The position numbers and the translations under genes were made by a program. DNA of 63,949 nucleotides from Anaerolineae bacterium (GTDB taxonomy: Bacteria; Chloroflexota; Anaerolineae; Anaerolineales; Villigracilaceae), in contig JASJYH010000006.1 in NCBI GenBank assembly GCA_030123675.1, positions 1 through 63,949 of the forward strand, written 5' to 3'. Numbering within the stretch: position 1 is the first letter of the stretch; each line of letters begins with the position of its first letter. The notes beneath the pieces were generated by a model that was not told the DNA's origin, did no database searches, and saw only the letters and a list, made by a program, of their open reading frames with translations. Positions 1-8,648 of this stretch are shown here, one piece after another.

Positions 1-1
1 T

Positions 2-280
2 CGTCATATTATTATTCCACATATTAAGGGGCTCATTATTTTGGAAGCACTTATCGGGGTTATGGACGCATTTCGATTATTCGATAATGTCTTTGCCCTG
101 ACCAGAAACAATCCGATATATAATGCCAATACGATAATGACGTTCAACTTCAATGTTGCAATGAATGTAAAGCGTCTGGGGTTGGCCAACGCCACGGCCA
201 TCATCGCGACGGTTTTGATTATGGTAGGGCTGATCCCCTTCTTATATTTCATGTACAAGGAACAAATCGAGGAGCGTTAA
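2..280 (+). CDS. ABC sugar transporter permease, MalF/UgpA type (5' truncated by window edge)
   Basis: The reading frame is open from the first bases of the window, so this is the last 92 codons of a longer gene. The visible part matches the C-terminal end of MalF-type inner-membrane permeases: the end of the EAA-loop region (HIKGLIILEALIGVMDAF), the DNVFALT segment and a final hydrophobic helix ending in a charged KEQIEER tail. The next permease starts 1 nt after this stop, the usual MalF-MalG pairing of carbohydrate ABC importers (CUT1). The binding protein and ATPase are not in the window; the binding protein probably lies upstream. Substrate unknown. Confidence 0.85.
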   Translation, partial: RHIIIPHIKGLIILEALIGVMDAFRLFDNVFALTRNNPIYNANTIMTFNFNVAMNVKRLGLANATAIIATVLIMVGLIPFLYFMYKEQIEER

Positions 281-281
281 T

Positions 282-1286
282 ATGCAACCGTTTAAAACCC
301 CTCTTTCACGTCTATTTCTCCATATAGGGATGTTTCTCATAATTGTTTATAGCACTCTCCCCTTCGTCTGGACCCTGATGAATTCATTTAAAACCAAAAA
401 AGATGCAAATGCAAGACCTCCAAAGTTTACCTTTGAGCCAACCCTCGCGAGTTACGAAAAGATATTGCTTGAGAAGGTGCCGGAAAACGGTGCTTTGATC
501 GTATATGTTCTGCTTGCAATTCTCGTAGTGCTGGTAGTGCTAGCGTTTATTGCCAAGCGTAACCCCATTCTCAATTGGCTCAATTGGGTCAGCGTGGGGA
601 TCGTAACGATCGTCTTGTGGACTATTCCCAGTTTCGTGGATACCGCCGAATTTTATAATTTCTTCTTAAACACGATCATTATTTGCGTAGGTACAATTAT
701 TATCTCAGTTACCATTGGTGCCCTCGCGGGCTACGGGATGGCCCGTTATGTGGGAGGCATTGCTGTGGTAATTTTTATTGGCGCAATGGCGCTCCGATCC
801 TTACCCCGGCTAGGGTTTTTGCTGCCTTACTTTCAATTGGGCCAGAAGACCGGTTTGTTTGACTCGTACTTCCTGGTGATCCTGGCTTTGGTAGCGATAC
901 AGCAGCCCTTTACCATGGTGATGATGCGATCCATCTTTATGCTTGTCCCTCCGGATCTCGAGGAGGCGGCTATGATCGATGGCACAACACGGCTTGGGGC
1001 TTTCATAAGGGTGATCGTCCCGATCATGTGGCCAGGAATTTTTGCCATTTCCCTATTTACCCTGTTGGTGTCCTACCACGAATTTTTACTGGTGAGAATA
1101 CTAACCCAAAATAACATGACTCTCACCGTTGCGATGGCTGCTTATCTTGGGGGAGTCGCTGTCCCAGGCTCAATTCCGAGGCAATCTGCGGCTGCCGTGA
1201 TCTCTGCTCTTCCACTCGTGATCGTGGTACTCCTCTTCCAGAAGCAGTTCGTGAAAGGCTTGACGGCGGGAGCGATCAAAGGGTAG
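282..1286 (+). CDS. ABC sugar transporter permease, MalG type, with an inserted membrane hairpin
   Basis: 334-residue inner-membrane permease subunit, partner of the preceding gene. The EAA loop that docks on the ATPase lies at about residues 227-251 (EEAAMIDGTTRLGAF). TM1 is at about 14-35 and is followed by the typical TLMNSFKT segment. MalG-type permeases are usually about 270-300 residues. Here roughly 60 extra residues lie between the FKT segment and the next core helix (FYNFFLNTIII, about 124-134), including two extra hydrophobic stretches at about 71-91 and 99-117. The insert would add a membrane hairpin to the outward-facing loop. ATG start is 1 nt after the previous stop, so the pair is likely translationally coupled. 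Part of a carbohydrate importer feeding the downstream catabolic genes (inference). Confidence 0.9.
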   Translation: MQPFKTPLSRLFLHIGMFLIIVYSTLPFVWTLMNSFKTKKDANARPPKFTFEPTLASYEKILLEKVPENGALIVYVLLAILVVLVVLAFIAKRNPILNWLNWVSVGIVTIVLWTIPSFVDTAEFYNFFLNTIIICVGTIIISVTIGALAGYGMARYVGGIAVVIFIGAMALRSLPRLGFLLPYFQLGQKTGLFDSYFLVILALVAIQQPFTMVMMRSIFMLVPPDLEEAAMIDGTTRLGAFIRVIVPIMWPGIFAISLFTLLVSYHEFLLVRILTQNNMTLTVAMAAYLGGVAVPGSIPRQSAAAVISALPLVIVVLLFQKQFVKGLTAGAIKG

Positions 1287-1313
1287 CATTATTGATACAA
1301 TCGAAAAAACCCT

Positions 1314-2309
1314 TTGACGAACCAACAAAACAAATCGTTAGTCTGGCATTATTGGCAAGGGATCAACAGGAAGCCCGCGAGCGCTTATGAATTGCTCAAG
1401 GCCAATTGCCACCCCAACATAGTTTTCGACGGTCCTCACCCGATAAACCAGTTGGCTGACCCCAATGGTATCGCTGCTGGATTTTGGCAACCGTTCTATA
1501 CTTCCTTTCCTGATATGGTGCGGCGACCGTATATTTTCATAGGTGGCAGCAGCTTTGATGGCACCACCTGGGTATCCAGCACGGGTGACTTTGTCGGCAC
1601 ATTTTCTCACGATTGGTTGGGCATTCCGGCAACCGGTGGCTCAATTCATCTGCGTTATGGGGAGTTCTGTAAGATTTACGATGGGAAAATCGCCGAAATC
1701 ATTCTTTTGCTGGATATTCCTGACCTACTCCGACAGGCTGGCCTCGAAATTTTCCCGCCTAGTGCGGGCAAAGAGATCTGGATTCCCGGACCGTTGACAG
1801 GGGATGGTATATTGCTTGAGGTGCAAGATCCAATTGAATCTAAGAAGTCCCTTGATTTAATTGACGACATGCTGCTTGGTCTCATTAGTTATGACCAAAA
1901 AGACAAAGCAAGTATGGGATTGAGTAGCTATTGGCGTGAAGATATGCACTGGTACGGGCCCGCGGGTATTGGAACCATGTACGGGTTGAGTGAATTTGAA
2001 GATCGCCACGAAATGCAACTTTTGAAAGCATTTCCTGACCGCAAAGGTGGACATCATCGGTCTCGTTTTGGTGAAGGCTGTTATGCTGCAATAACTGGGT
2101 GGCCATCTATCTATGCAACACATGTCGACACTTACTTGGGCGCTCCGGCAACTGGCAAAAAGGTGACAATGCGCGTGATGGACTGGTGGCGCCGCGAGAA
2201 CGATCTACTGGCTGAGAACTGGGTCCTTGTTGACCTGATCGATTTGTTCTTACAGTGTGATATTGATATATTTGACAATTTATCTCAAAAGATAGATGCG
2301 GTTAATTAA
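1314..2309 (+). CDS. Two-domain SnoaL-like (NTF2-fold, 'ester cyclase' family) protein
   Basis: 331 residues made of two consecutive SnoaL-like domains (about 5-148 and 180-325). Domain 1 carries FWQPFYTSFPD, GTFSHDWLGIPATG and a YGEFC segment. Domain 2 carries [30 protein letters not shown] and ENWVLVDL, the features shared by every SnoaL copy in this window. SnoaL relatives include polyketide cyclases, and the wider NTF2 fold includes ketosteroid isomerase, scytalone dehydratase and limonene epoxide hydrolase. They act without cofactors on ketone or epoxide carbons, so an isomerase, dehydratase or lactonising role on an oxidised sugar is plausible but unproven. The only usable start in the frame is TTG at 1314, without an evident Shine-Dalgarno, 27 nt after the permease gene. 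No signal peptide; probably cytoplasmic. Confidence 0.8.
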   Translation: MTNQQNKSLVWHYWQGINRKPASAYELLKANCHPNIVFDGPHPINQLADPNGIAAGFWQPFYTSFPDMVRRPYIFIGGSSFDGTTWVSSTGDFVGTFSHDWLGIPATGGSIHLRYGEFCKIYDGKIAEIILLLDIPDLLRQAGLEIFPPSAGKEIWIPGPLTGDGILLEVQDPIESKKSLDLIDDMLLGLISYDQKDKASMGLSSYWREDMHWYGPAGIGTMYGLSEFEDRHEMQLLKAFPDRKGGHHRSRFGEGCYAAITGWPSIYATHVDTYLGAPATGKKVTMRVMDWWRRENDLLAENWVLVDLIDLFLQCDIDIFDNLSQKIDAVN

Positions 2310-2413
2310 GACGGAGTTTCTAATCGAATGAAACCGGCTCCTGTTCATGAAAAATAGAATCGCGCTCCCGTTGCGCAATATTATGATATTAACTTGATTA
2401 AAGGAGATATTTG

Positions 2414-2848
2414 ATGTCCACAGAAGATAATTTGGAACTAATGCACCGAATGTATGAAGCCCTGAATACGTATGACCTTGAAGCACACGACAAGTATTGG
2501 ACAAAAGATATGATCTGGCATGGCCCGCCCGGTTGGGGAGATGTCCACGGTCGGGATTCGTTCAAGTACGATGTCCAAGCAGAGATCTACAAAGCCTTCC
2601 CAGACTACCATGCCGTAAATGTGATTGAGCTGGCCGAAGGGGATTTAGTCGCAGCGACAGGCTACTTTACCGGCACGCATGAAGGCGACTGGAATGGCAT
2701 TCCGCCGACGGGGAAGAAGATAGAAGGCTGGTTTTCGGATTTTTGGCGAGTCGAGGGTGACAGACTGGCGGAAAACTGGGTTATGATTGATATGCTCGGC
2801 ATTTTACAACAGCTTGGCAGCGACCCTTTGGCGCAGACAAAAGGATAG
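2414..2848 (+). CDS. Single-domain SnoaL-like protein
   Basis: 144 residues, one SnoaL-like domain equivalent to the C-terminal domain of its two-domain neighbours: WHGPPGWGDVHG, then GTHEGDWNGIPPTGKKIEG, a DFWRVEGD segment and AENWVMIDMLG. ATG at 2414 is chosen over the TTG immediately before it, because AAGGAG at 2401-2406 lies 7 nt upstream. Sits about 100 nt downstream of the first SnoaL gene in the same direction. The single-domain form presumably works as a homodimer, as NTF2-fold enzymes commonly do. Reaction unknown. Confidence 0.8.
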   Translation: MSTEDNLELMHRMYEALNTYDLEAHDKYWTKDMIWHGPPGWGDVHGRDSFKYDVQAEIYKAFPDYHAVNVIELAEGDLVAATGYFTGTHEGDWNGIPPTGKKIEGWFSDFWRVEGDRLAENWVMIDMLGILQQLGSDPLAQTKG

Positions 2849-2894
2849 CATTTTTCAGTGGCATATTACATTTATCAGTTGATGGAGCATTTTT

Positions 2895-3032
2895 ATGTCA
2901 GCCGAACAGAACTTGGAAAAGTTGCACGGATTGGTTGTCGCTCTTGATGCGGGTAGATTGTCCAGGTCGTGTGGCCGGGCAGTATCGGTCCGTAACACTC
3001 ACAATAGTTTGATTTTTCAAAATAAATATTGA
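2895..3032 (+). pseudogene. Truncated relic of another SnoaL-like gene
   Basis: A 45-codon frame begins with ATG at 2895, preceded by GGAG at 2884-2887. Its first ~20 residues (MSAEQNLEKLHGLVVALDAG) align with the start of the preceding intact gene (MSTEDNLELMHRMYEALNTY). After about codon 20 the similarity is lost and the frame stops at 3030-3032. This is best read as the 5' stub of a duplicated SnoaL gene left by a deletion. It keeps its ribosome binding site, so a short peptide may still be made. Confidence 0.55.
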
Positions 3033-3100
3033 AAATTACTCACCCTGGGTTAGGCTAGTATACAGGCCTATTTGAGACAGAAATTTTAGAGGAAATTAGC

Positions 3101-4252
3101 ATGTTCAATTTTGATGCCAAAACATCGGTATTATTTGGGTTTAATACAATAAAGGAACTCGGTCCAGAAGCTATAAAGCTAGGTGCGAAAAATGTCTTGG
3201 TCGTGACAGACAAAGGCATCGTCCAGGCCGGATTGTTGGAGAAGGTTAAAGAGTCGTTGAATGCGTCCGGGATTAATGTGGCCGTTTTTGATGGAATTGA
3301 ACCTAACCCTAGTGACAAGAGTCTCGTGGTGGGTGGCCAAGCTGCCAGAGATCATCAGGCTGACATGATCATCGGTTTGGGTGGTGGCAGTCCCATGGAC
3401 GCAGCCAAGGGGATTGCAATCATGACTAACAATGACGGGACAGTCGAAAGCTACGTTGAGGTTTTGGATGCCTGGCCCAATACACCCCTACCTGTGATTT
3501 GTATACCTACCACAGCCGGAACCGGGGCTGAAGTCAGCCGTGCTGCAATGGTTAATCTGACTGAGAAAAAAATAAAGAAGGCCTTATTTGGTGCCACCAT
3601 TCAACCGCAACTAGCAGTGGTTGACCCCAGTTTGACTCTTGGATTACCCTCCCACCTGACCGCCCAAACCGGAGTGGATGCATTGTGTCATGCCTTTGAA
3701 GCGTACATCGCCAAATTCTCCAACCCAATCTCGGATGCCTTGGCAGTGGAAGCTATCAAGTTGGCCGCAGCCAATTTGCGTGAGGCGGTCAAACATGGGG
3801 ATAATCTGGAAGCACGTAGCAACATGCTTTTGGCGAGTACTATCGCTGTGATTTCTGCCTCTAGCGCCGGATTGGGTGTTGTGCACTCACTGGCGCAGAC
3901 ATTAGGCGGCTTTTACAATTTGCCGCACGGCTTGAGTATTGCAGTCTGCTTCCCTTATGGGATTGGGTACAATTTGGTGGCCGAACCAGAGAAATGTGCT
4001 CATGTTTCGCGCATGTTAGGTACAGATACGAGCAATATGTCGGATGAAGAAGCCGCCAATTCGGTTGTCGCTGCGCTGCGCACCTTGAATGCAGATTTGG
4101 AAATTCACGATGACTTACGTTCGTTGGGATTCCAAGAGGCTGACCTACCAGTATTAGCGAAATATAGCGTTGAAGATGGAAACACCCCGACAAACCCACG
4201 AGTTTTCGACGTTGATGCAGCTACAACATTGTACCAATCAATGCTCAATTAG
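3101..4252 (+). CDS. Iron-containing (group III) alcohol dehydrogenase
   Basis: 383 residues, the normal length of the family, cytoplasmic. The NAD(P)-binding GGGSPMD motif is at about 94-100. The four metal ligands known in FucO-type enzymes are in place: D193 and H197 in GVDALCHAFEAY, H262 in VVHSLAQ and H276 in LPHG. Such enzymes reduce short aldehydes or oxidise alcohols and diols. AGAGGA at 3088-3093 precedes the ATG. The next genes are RpiB and DeoC, and the DeoC reaction releases acetaldehyde, so reduction of acetaldehyde to ethanol is a reasonable inference. No targeting extension is visible on this protein. Confidence 0.88.
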   Translation: MFNFDAKTSVLFGFNTIKELGPEAIKLGAKNVLVVTDKGIVQAGLLEKVKESLNASGINVAVFDGIEPNPSDKSLVVGGQAARDHQADMIIGLGGGSPMDAAKGIAIMTNNDGTVESYVEVLDAWPNTPLPVICIPTTAGTGAEVSRAAMVNLTEKKIKKALFGATIQPQLAVVDPSLTLGLPSHLTAQTGVDALCHAFEAYIAKFSNPISDALAVEAIKLAAANLREAVKHGDNLEARSNMLLASTIAVISASSAGLGVVHSLAQTLGGFYNLPHGLSIAVCFPYGIGYNLVAEPEKCAHVSRMLGTDTSNMSDEEAANSVVAALRTLNADLEIHDDLRSLGFQEADLPVLAKYSVEDGNTPTNPRVFDVDAATTLYQSMLN

Positions 4253-4288
4253 AAATCCCACGACCTAAGTACGGGAGGAATGCAATTC

Positions 4289-4882
4289 ATGGAATTGCCT
4301 CCAGATGATCAGTTAAAAGACATTGTTGAGCGAGTTGTACGTCAGATGACAACCTCCAGGACGAGTCTACTAGAAAAAACATCCCCATCGGATGATTCAT
4401 ATCACCATAAAGTGGATCTACCTCCCTCAAGAGGCAGCGGTCCGATATCTCTTGGCGCAGACCATGGCGGATTTGAACTTAAAGAAACGCTAAAAAAATA
4501 TCTTTTTGAGGCTGGATACACTGTGCTTGATTGCGGTACCCACTCGCACGAATCTGTTGATTACCCAGATATTGCTCGGGTAGTGGCCCAGCTAGTTAGC
4601 GCAGGCAAAGCTTGGCGTGGAATAATGATTGATGGCGCCGGCATAGGCAGTTGCATGGCCGCCAATAAGATCCCGGGTGTGCGGGCCTCAATGTGTTATG
4701 ACCAGGCCACCGCCAACAACGCTCGTGAACATAATGATGCCAATGTGCTGACTCTCGGTGCTGGTCTCATCAGCCCGCATTTGGCCATCCGAATAGTTGA
4801 TACATGGCTAACAACGGCTTTTGGCGGTGGAAGGCATGCTCGCCGAATTGACAAAATAATTGCTCTGGATAACAAGCATTAG
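4289..4882 (+). CDS. RpiB/LacAB-family sugar-phosphate isomerase with N-terminal helix extension
   Basis: 197 residues against about 150 for stand-alone RpiB. The core (about 52-195) has the sugar-phosphate isomerase pattern: LGADHGGFELK, ESVDYPD, AANKIPGVRA, REHNDANVL and GGGRHARRID. The position of the catalytic Cys of E. coli RpiB (ICGTGIG) holds Asp115 here (IDGAGIG), so chemistry or substrate may differ from ribose-5-P/ribulose-5-P interconversion. The extra ~50 N-terminal residues start with a predicted amphipathic helix (DDQLKDIVERVVRQM) followed by a linker rich in Ser and Pro, the layout of microcompartment encapsulation peptides. ATG 4289 is preferred to ATG 4280, because GGAGG at 4274-4278 would be only 1 nt from the latter. 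Confidence 0.82.
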   Translation: MELPPDDQLKDIVERVVRQMTTSRTSLLEKTSPSDDSYHHKVDLPPSRGSGPISLGADHGGFELKETLKKYLFEAGYTVLDCGTHSHESVDYPDIARVVAQLVSAGKAWRGIMIDGAGIGSCMAANKIPGVRASMCYDQATANNAREHNDANVLTLGAGLISPHLAIRIVDTWLTTAFGGGRHARRIDKIIALDNKH

Positions 4883-4913
4883 TAAGTTGAATTTGTGACT
4901 GAGATGATTAAAT

Positions 4914-4929
4914 CTGATATATTTATCAG
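4914..4929. promoter_or_regulatory. Small inverted repeat upstream of the deoC fusion gene
   Basis: CTGATA (4914-4919) and TATCAG (4924-4929) form a perfect 6-bp inverted repeat with a 4-base spacer in the 107-nt gap between the RpiB gene and the DeoC-SnoaL gene. It could be an operator half-site pair or a weak hairpin. No factor can be assigned. Confidence 0.25.
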
Positions 4930-4989
4930 TGAAAGCTAAACGTTAAAGTAAGCTTCGTGCCATAAATTAATACGCTAGAATATAAATTG

Positions 4990-6915
4990 ATGGATACAAA
5001 TCAAGTAGAAAAAATCGTTCGGATCGTGACCCGCGAGGTGCTGATTGCACTCGAGGAACAGGAGAACATCCAGACGCATTCCCTGGCAGATCATTGCACG
5101 GAAGAGTGTGCCGAGGGCCTCTGTGTAAAAACCTGTTTCGACCGCGTCGGCAAGGTAGTCAGTGCGGGCGCAGAGCGGATTACATCTTCACTAGGAGGCA
5201 TTCCTCCAGAAGATAGGATCGGCGCGATGATAGATCACACCCTATTGAAGCCGGATGCTACCCCGGACCAAATAGCCCAATTGTGCTTCGAAGCCCGCAA
5301 GTATCAATTTGCTACCGTTTGTGTAAATCCTACCCATGTGGCATTGTGCGCCGATTTATTAAGAAATTCTCCAGTCAAAGTTTGCTCGGTAATCGGATTC
5401 CCACTGGGAGCTTCCGCTCCTAAGGTTAAAGCCTTTGAAACCCAAAACGCTCTAAATGATGGCGCCACAGAAATTGATATGGTGATCAACATCGGGGCAC
5501 TTAAATCCCGCGATTATGACACGGTCGCACAAGACATTCGCGGGGTCGTGCAAGTTTCGCATGCGCAAGGTGCCTTGGTAAAAGTAATTCTCGAAACCGC
5601 ACTGCTCAACCAGGAAGAAAAAATAGCAGCGTGCCTGCTCGCCAAAGAAGCAGAAGCCGATTTTGTGAAGACCTCCACAGGTTTTGGCGGAGGCGGAGCA
5701 ACTGTGGAAGATATCACCTTGATGCGCAAGGTCGTCGGCCCTGAGATGGGTGTGAAAGCCTCAGGCGGTGTACACACCTTTGACGAAGCCCAAGACATGC
5801 TGCAAGCCGGCGCAACTCGCATAGGCGCTAGTGCTGGTATCAAGATTGTTTCCGGGGTGAACGGAAATGCTTCAAAGTCCGATTCCAATCAAGAGAATAA
5901 AAAACGGGTTTGGGACTTTTGGCAAGAACTAAATGATTCAAACCCCGAGAATATATCAAATGTTTTACAGGCTTATGTCATTGAAGACATATCCTGGTTA
6001 GGCCCTGATCCTATTAATTTTTCACACGGGATCGAATCAGTCAACATAAATTTTTGGCAGCCGCTTTTAAGATCCTTCCCTGACATTAAGCGAGAAAGCT
6101 ATATCTTCTTCGGAGGCAAATCTAATGGCCGAGCTGACGGGCATTTCGACGGTCAGGAATGGGTTTGCGGATTAGGTCATTTTACCGGTACCTTTCAACA
6201 AGATTGGCTCACAATTCCGGCTTCGGGAAAAGAAACGAAAATCCGTTGGGCCGAATTCTGCCGACTAAATGCCGGTAAGATTGTAGAAATACAATTCTTG
6301 CTAGATATTCCAGATGTTATGGAGCAGGCTGGCTTTCCTGTATTACCGCCTGATAAAGGCGAACCAGGTGTGTGGCCATCACCTCGAACGTTTGAGGGCA
6401 TCCTGATGGAAGAACAAGATGAGATTGAAACCAACCTAAGTATGAAATTAATTCGGAATATGATTTACACTGGCTTGAATAACTTTGATCAGTCGGCGCT
6501 TGGTAGCATGGGCATGGACCAGTTTTTTCATCAGCAAGTATCGTGGTATGGTCCGAGTGGGATAGGAGCCAATCATAACCTTGAAGAATTTGAAAATAAT
6601 CACCAAAAACCTTGGTTGCGCGCCTTTCCTGATCGGCAAGTGCAAGACCTCGATTCGTTATTTACCGAAGGCCCCTTTATGGGTGCCTCCGGTTGGACAG
6701 GTGTTATTGCTAATCATACCGGTGATTACCTGGGTGCTCCGGCGACCGGAAAAAGTATCAAATTCAATGGTATAGATATTTGGCTTAGAGAAGGTGATCT
6801 GATCGTTGAAAATTGGGTATTTGTGGATTTGATCAATGTTTTTCGCCAGATTGGAATTGACCTGTTTGATCGCTTACAAAAAAAGGTTGATCAACAAAAA
6901 TCTTTGATGTATTAG
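4990..6915 (+). CDS. DeoC (deoxyribose-phosphate aldolase) fused to two SnoaL-like domains
   Basis: 641 residues in one uninterrupted frame. Residues 1-23 form an amphipathic helix ([19 protein letters not shown]) like microcompartment encapsulation peptides. A cysteine cluster follows (C36, C40, C45, C49). The DeoC TIM barrel is at about 75-290, with the Schiff-base lysine K227 (DFVKTSTGF), proton-relay K256 (GVKASGGV) and D163 (EIDMVIN), so 2-deoxyribose-5-phosphate cleavage to glyceraldehyde-3-phosphate and acetaldehyde should be intact. From about residue 300 the protein continues into two SnoaL-like domains (about 303-445 and 480-635), with [27 protein letters not shown] and ENWVFVDL. 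The junction near 5860-5905 joins the DeoC end directly to a segment resembling SnoaL N-termini. ATG 4990 is preferred to TTG 4987; the ribosome binding site is weak. Confidence 0.87.
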   Translation: MDTNQVEKIVRIVTREVLIALEEQENIQTHSLADHCTEECAEGLCVKTCFDRVGKVVSAGAERITSSLGGIPPEDRIGAMIDHTLLKPDATPDQIAQLCFEARKYQFATVCVNPTHVALCADLLRNSPVKVCSVIGFPLGASAPKVKAFETQNALNDGATEIDMVINIGALKSRDYDTVAQDIRGVVQVSHAQGALVKVILETALLNQEEKIAACLLAKEAEADFVKTSTGFGGGGATVEDITLMRKVVGPEMGVKASGGVHTFDEAQDMLQAGATRIGASAGIKIVSGVNGNASKSDSNQENKKRVWDFWQELNDSNPENISNVLQAYVIEDISWLGPDPINFSHGIESVNINFWQPLLRSFPDIKRESYIFFGGKSNGRADGHFDGQEWVCGLGHFTGTFQQDWLTIPASGKETKIRWAEFCRLNAGKIVEIQFLLDIPDVMEQAGFPVLPPDKGEPGVWPSPRTFEGILMEEQDEIETNLSMKLIRNMIYTGLNNFDQSALGSMGMDQFFHQQVSWYGPSGIGANHNLEEFENNHQKPWLRAFPDRQVQDLDSLFTEGPFMGASGWTGVIANHTGDYLGAPATGKSIKFNGIDIWLREGDLIVENWVFVDLINVFRQIGIDLFDRLQKKVDQQKSLMY

Positions 6916-7314
6916 GCCAAAGCAAAATCCCACTTTTGCAAGCGCCAAATGCCGCTTGAGAGTTAGGGCATGCTCAACTTCTGACGAGCAAATTGAAAGG
7001 TTCTTTAGTAAACTCCAAAAAAAAATTTTTAATATGCAGATAAAATATTTACATGATCAAACTGTTTAATTATGATAAACTGTATGCCGTTATGCTCCAT
7101 AAAGTGTAGTGGACAGCAACGCCAATTATTTACAGACCGCATATCGGATTTTCCAATATCGTAAGTTTCATTTGAGTGCTGGCAGGTTTTAGATTGCGGT
7201 TTTGAATCATCAGCAGTCTATTGCGCTATTCATCCTAATCTCGGTTATGTTTGCCATTAGGGCTGAGGGATCACAACAGATATCAATAAATAGGCAATTA
7301 AAGAGGTAAAGAGC
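6916..7314. other. 399-nt intergenic region before the HisD-like gene
   Basis: No coding frame of interest. AT-rich in the middle (about 7015-7085). A small inverted repeat, CAAGCG/CGCTTG, lies at about 6939-6958 just after the DeoC-SnoaL stop but lacks a T-run. The region probably holds the promoter of the gene at 7315, whose start is preceded by a purine-rich AGAGGT element. I could not pick a confident -35/-10 pair. Confidence 0.4.
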
Positions 7315-8595
7315 ATGGCACGTTTTATTAAAGAAGGGATTAGTGAGGAGGCCTCGTTCGCAGCTGATGTGAAAGTGCGCCAAACAGTTGAAGGCATCAT
7401 AGATGACATCCGTACGGGCGGCGATAAAGCCGTGCGTAAATTTTCTGTAAAATTCGACAAATGGGACCCAAAGAGCTTTCGCTTGAGTGGGGCAGAACGT
7501 GAAGAAATTCTCGCTTCTCTACCTAGCCAAACGATTGAGGATATCCAATTTGCACAGGAACAAGTCCGAAATTTCGCATTACATCAAAAAGCCGCATTAA
7601 CGGATATTGAAGTAGAAACCCTGCCTGGGGTAGTTCTTGGTCACAAGAACATACCGGTCAGCAGTGTTGGTTGTTATGTTCCCGGAGGCAGGTACCCAAT
7701 GGTCGCCTCTGCGCATATGAGCGTCGTCACAGCAAAAGCAGCAGGGGTCAAACGAGTAGTGGCATGTACACCACCCATCAACGGTGAGATTCCCGCAGCT
7801 ACTGTCGCAGCAATGCACTTAGGTGGTGCAGACGATATCTACATCTTAGGCGGTGTCCAAGCGATTGTTTCCATGGTTATGGGAACCGAAAGCATGCAAT
7901 CTGTCGACTTCTTGGTAGGCCCAGGAAATGCTTATGTCGCTGAGGCCAAACGACAATTGTTCGGCGGGGTTGGCATCGACTTGCTTGCCGGGCCGACAGA
8001 AGTCTTGATCATTGCGGATGATTCAGCGGATGCAGAGATGGTTGCCACTGATTTGTTAGGCCAGGCCGAACATGGGCCCACAACACCTGCGATATTAATC
8101 ACAACTAATGAAGATCTGGCCCATGCCACGATCGATGAAATCAAAGAGCAACTTAAAACCCTACCTACAGCCGACGTCGCAGGTGTAGCCTGGAAAGATT
8201 GCGGTCAAATTATTCTGGTTGATGACCTGGAAGAAGCCTGTCAAGAAGCAGACCGCATCGCCAGCGAACATGTACAAGTCTTGACTAAGGATAACGATTA
8301 TTTCTTGGAAAACATGAGAAATTATGGAGCCTTGTTCTTGGGCCCGCGCACGAATGTGGCCTATGGTGATAAAGTCATTGGCACCAACCACACCCTACCA
8401 ACGAAAATGGCAGCACGCTATACAGGTGGTTTATGGGTAGGCAAGTTCCTCAAGACGGTTACCTATCAAAAAGTTTTGACGGATGAGGCCAGTGTAATGA
8501 TTGGTGAATATTGTTCACGCTTGTGCGACCTTGAAAATTTTATGGCCCACAAAGCACAAGCTGATTTGCGCGTAAAACGGTATTCGAAGAATTAA
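7315..8595 (+). CDS. HisD-like NAD-dependent alcohol/polyol dehydrogenase (not histidine biosynthesis)
   Basis: 426 residues, histidinol-dehydrogenase fold. Zn ligands equivalent to those of HisD are present: Q250 and H253 (LLGQAEHG), D352 (YGDKVIG) and H412 (FMAHKAQ), with the catalytic E318-H319 pair (ASEHVQV). The C-terminal region reads [16 protein letters not shown], which differs from biosynthetic HisD (GLSVYDFLRR-like) and resembles catabolic HisD paralogues such as HpsN, which oxidises dihydroxypropanesulfonate to sulfolactate. No his genes are nearby; it is followed by an SDR 53 nt downstream. It likely performs a four-electron oxidation of a primary alcohol to a carboxylate on a small polyol or sugar derivative. 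The substrate is unknown. Confidence 0.8.
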   Translation: MARFIKEGISEEASFAADVKVRQTVEGIIDDIRTGGDKAVRKFSVKFDKWDPKSFRLSGAEREEILASLPSQTIEDIQFAQEQVRNFALHQKAALTDIEVETLPGVVLGHKNIPVSSVGCYVPGGRYPMVASAHMSVVTAKAAGVKRVVACTPPINGEIPAATVAAMHLGGADDIYILGGVQAIVSMVMGTESMQSVDFLVGPGNAYVAEAKRQLFGGVGIDLLAGPTEVLIIADDSADAEMVATDLLGQAEHGPTTPAILITTNEDLAHATIDEIKEQLKTLPTADVAGVAWKDCGQIILVDDLEEACQEADRIASEHVQVLTKDNDYFLENMRNYGALFLGPRTNVAYGDKVIGTNHTLPTKMAARYTGGLWVGKFLKTVTYQKVLTDEASVMIGEYCSRLCDLENFMAHKAQADLRVKRYSKN

Positions 8596-8648
8596 TTTGT
8601 TCTCATTAACAAAACTTGAATCCCTTAATTGGGCTTGGAGGATATAAG

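Noticed and set aside
4289-6915. A complete bacterial microcompartment locus
   Set aside because: No shell protein, aldehyde dehydrogenase or phosphotransacylase gene is visible anywhere in the window; only targeting-like helices are.
7315-8595. Histidine biosynthesis gene hisD
   Set aside because: No other his genes are nearby, the C-terminal region has the catabolic-paralogue pattern, and it is operonic with an SDR and a SnoaL gene.
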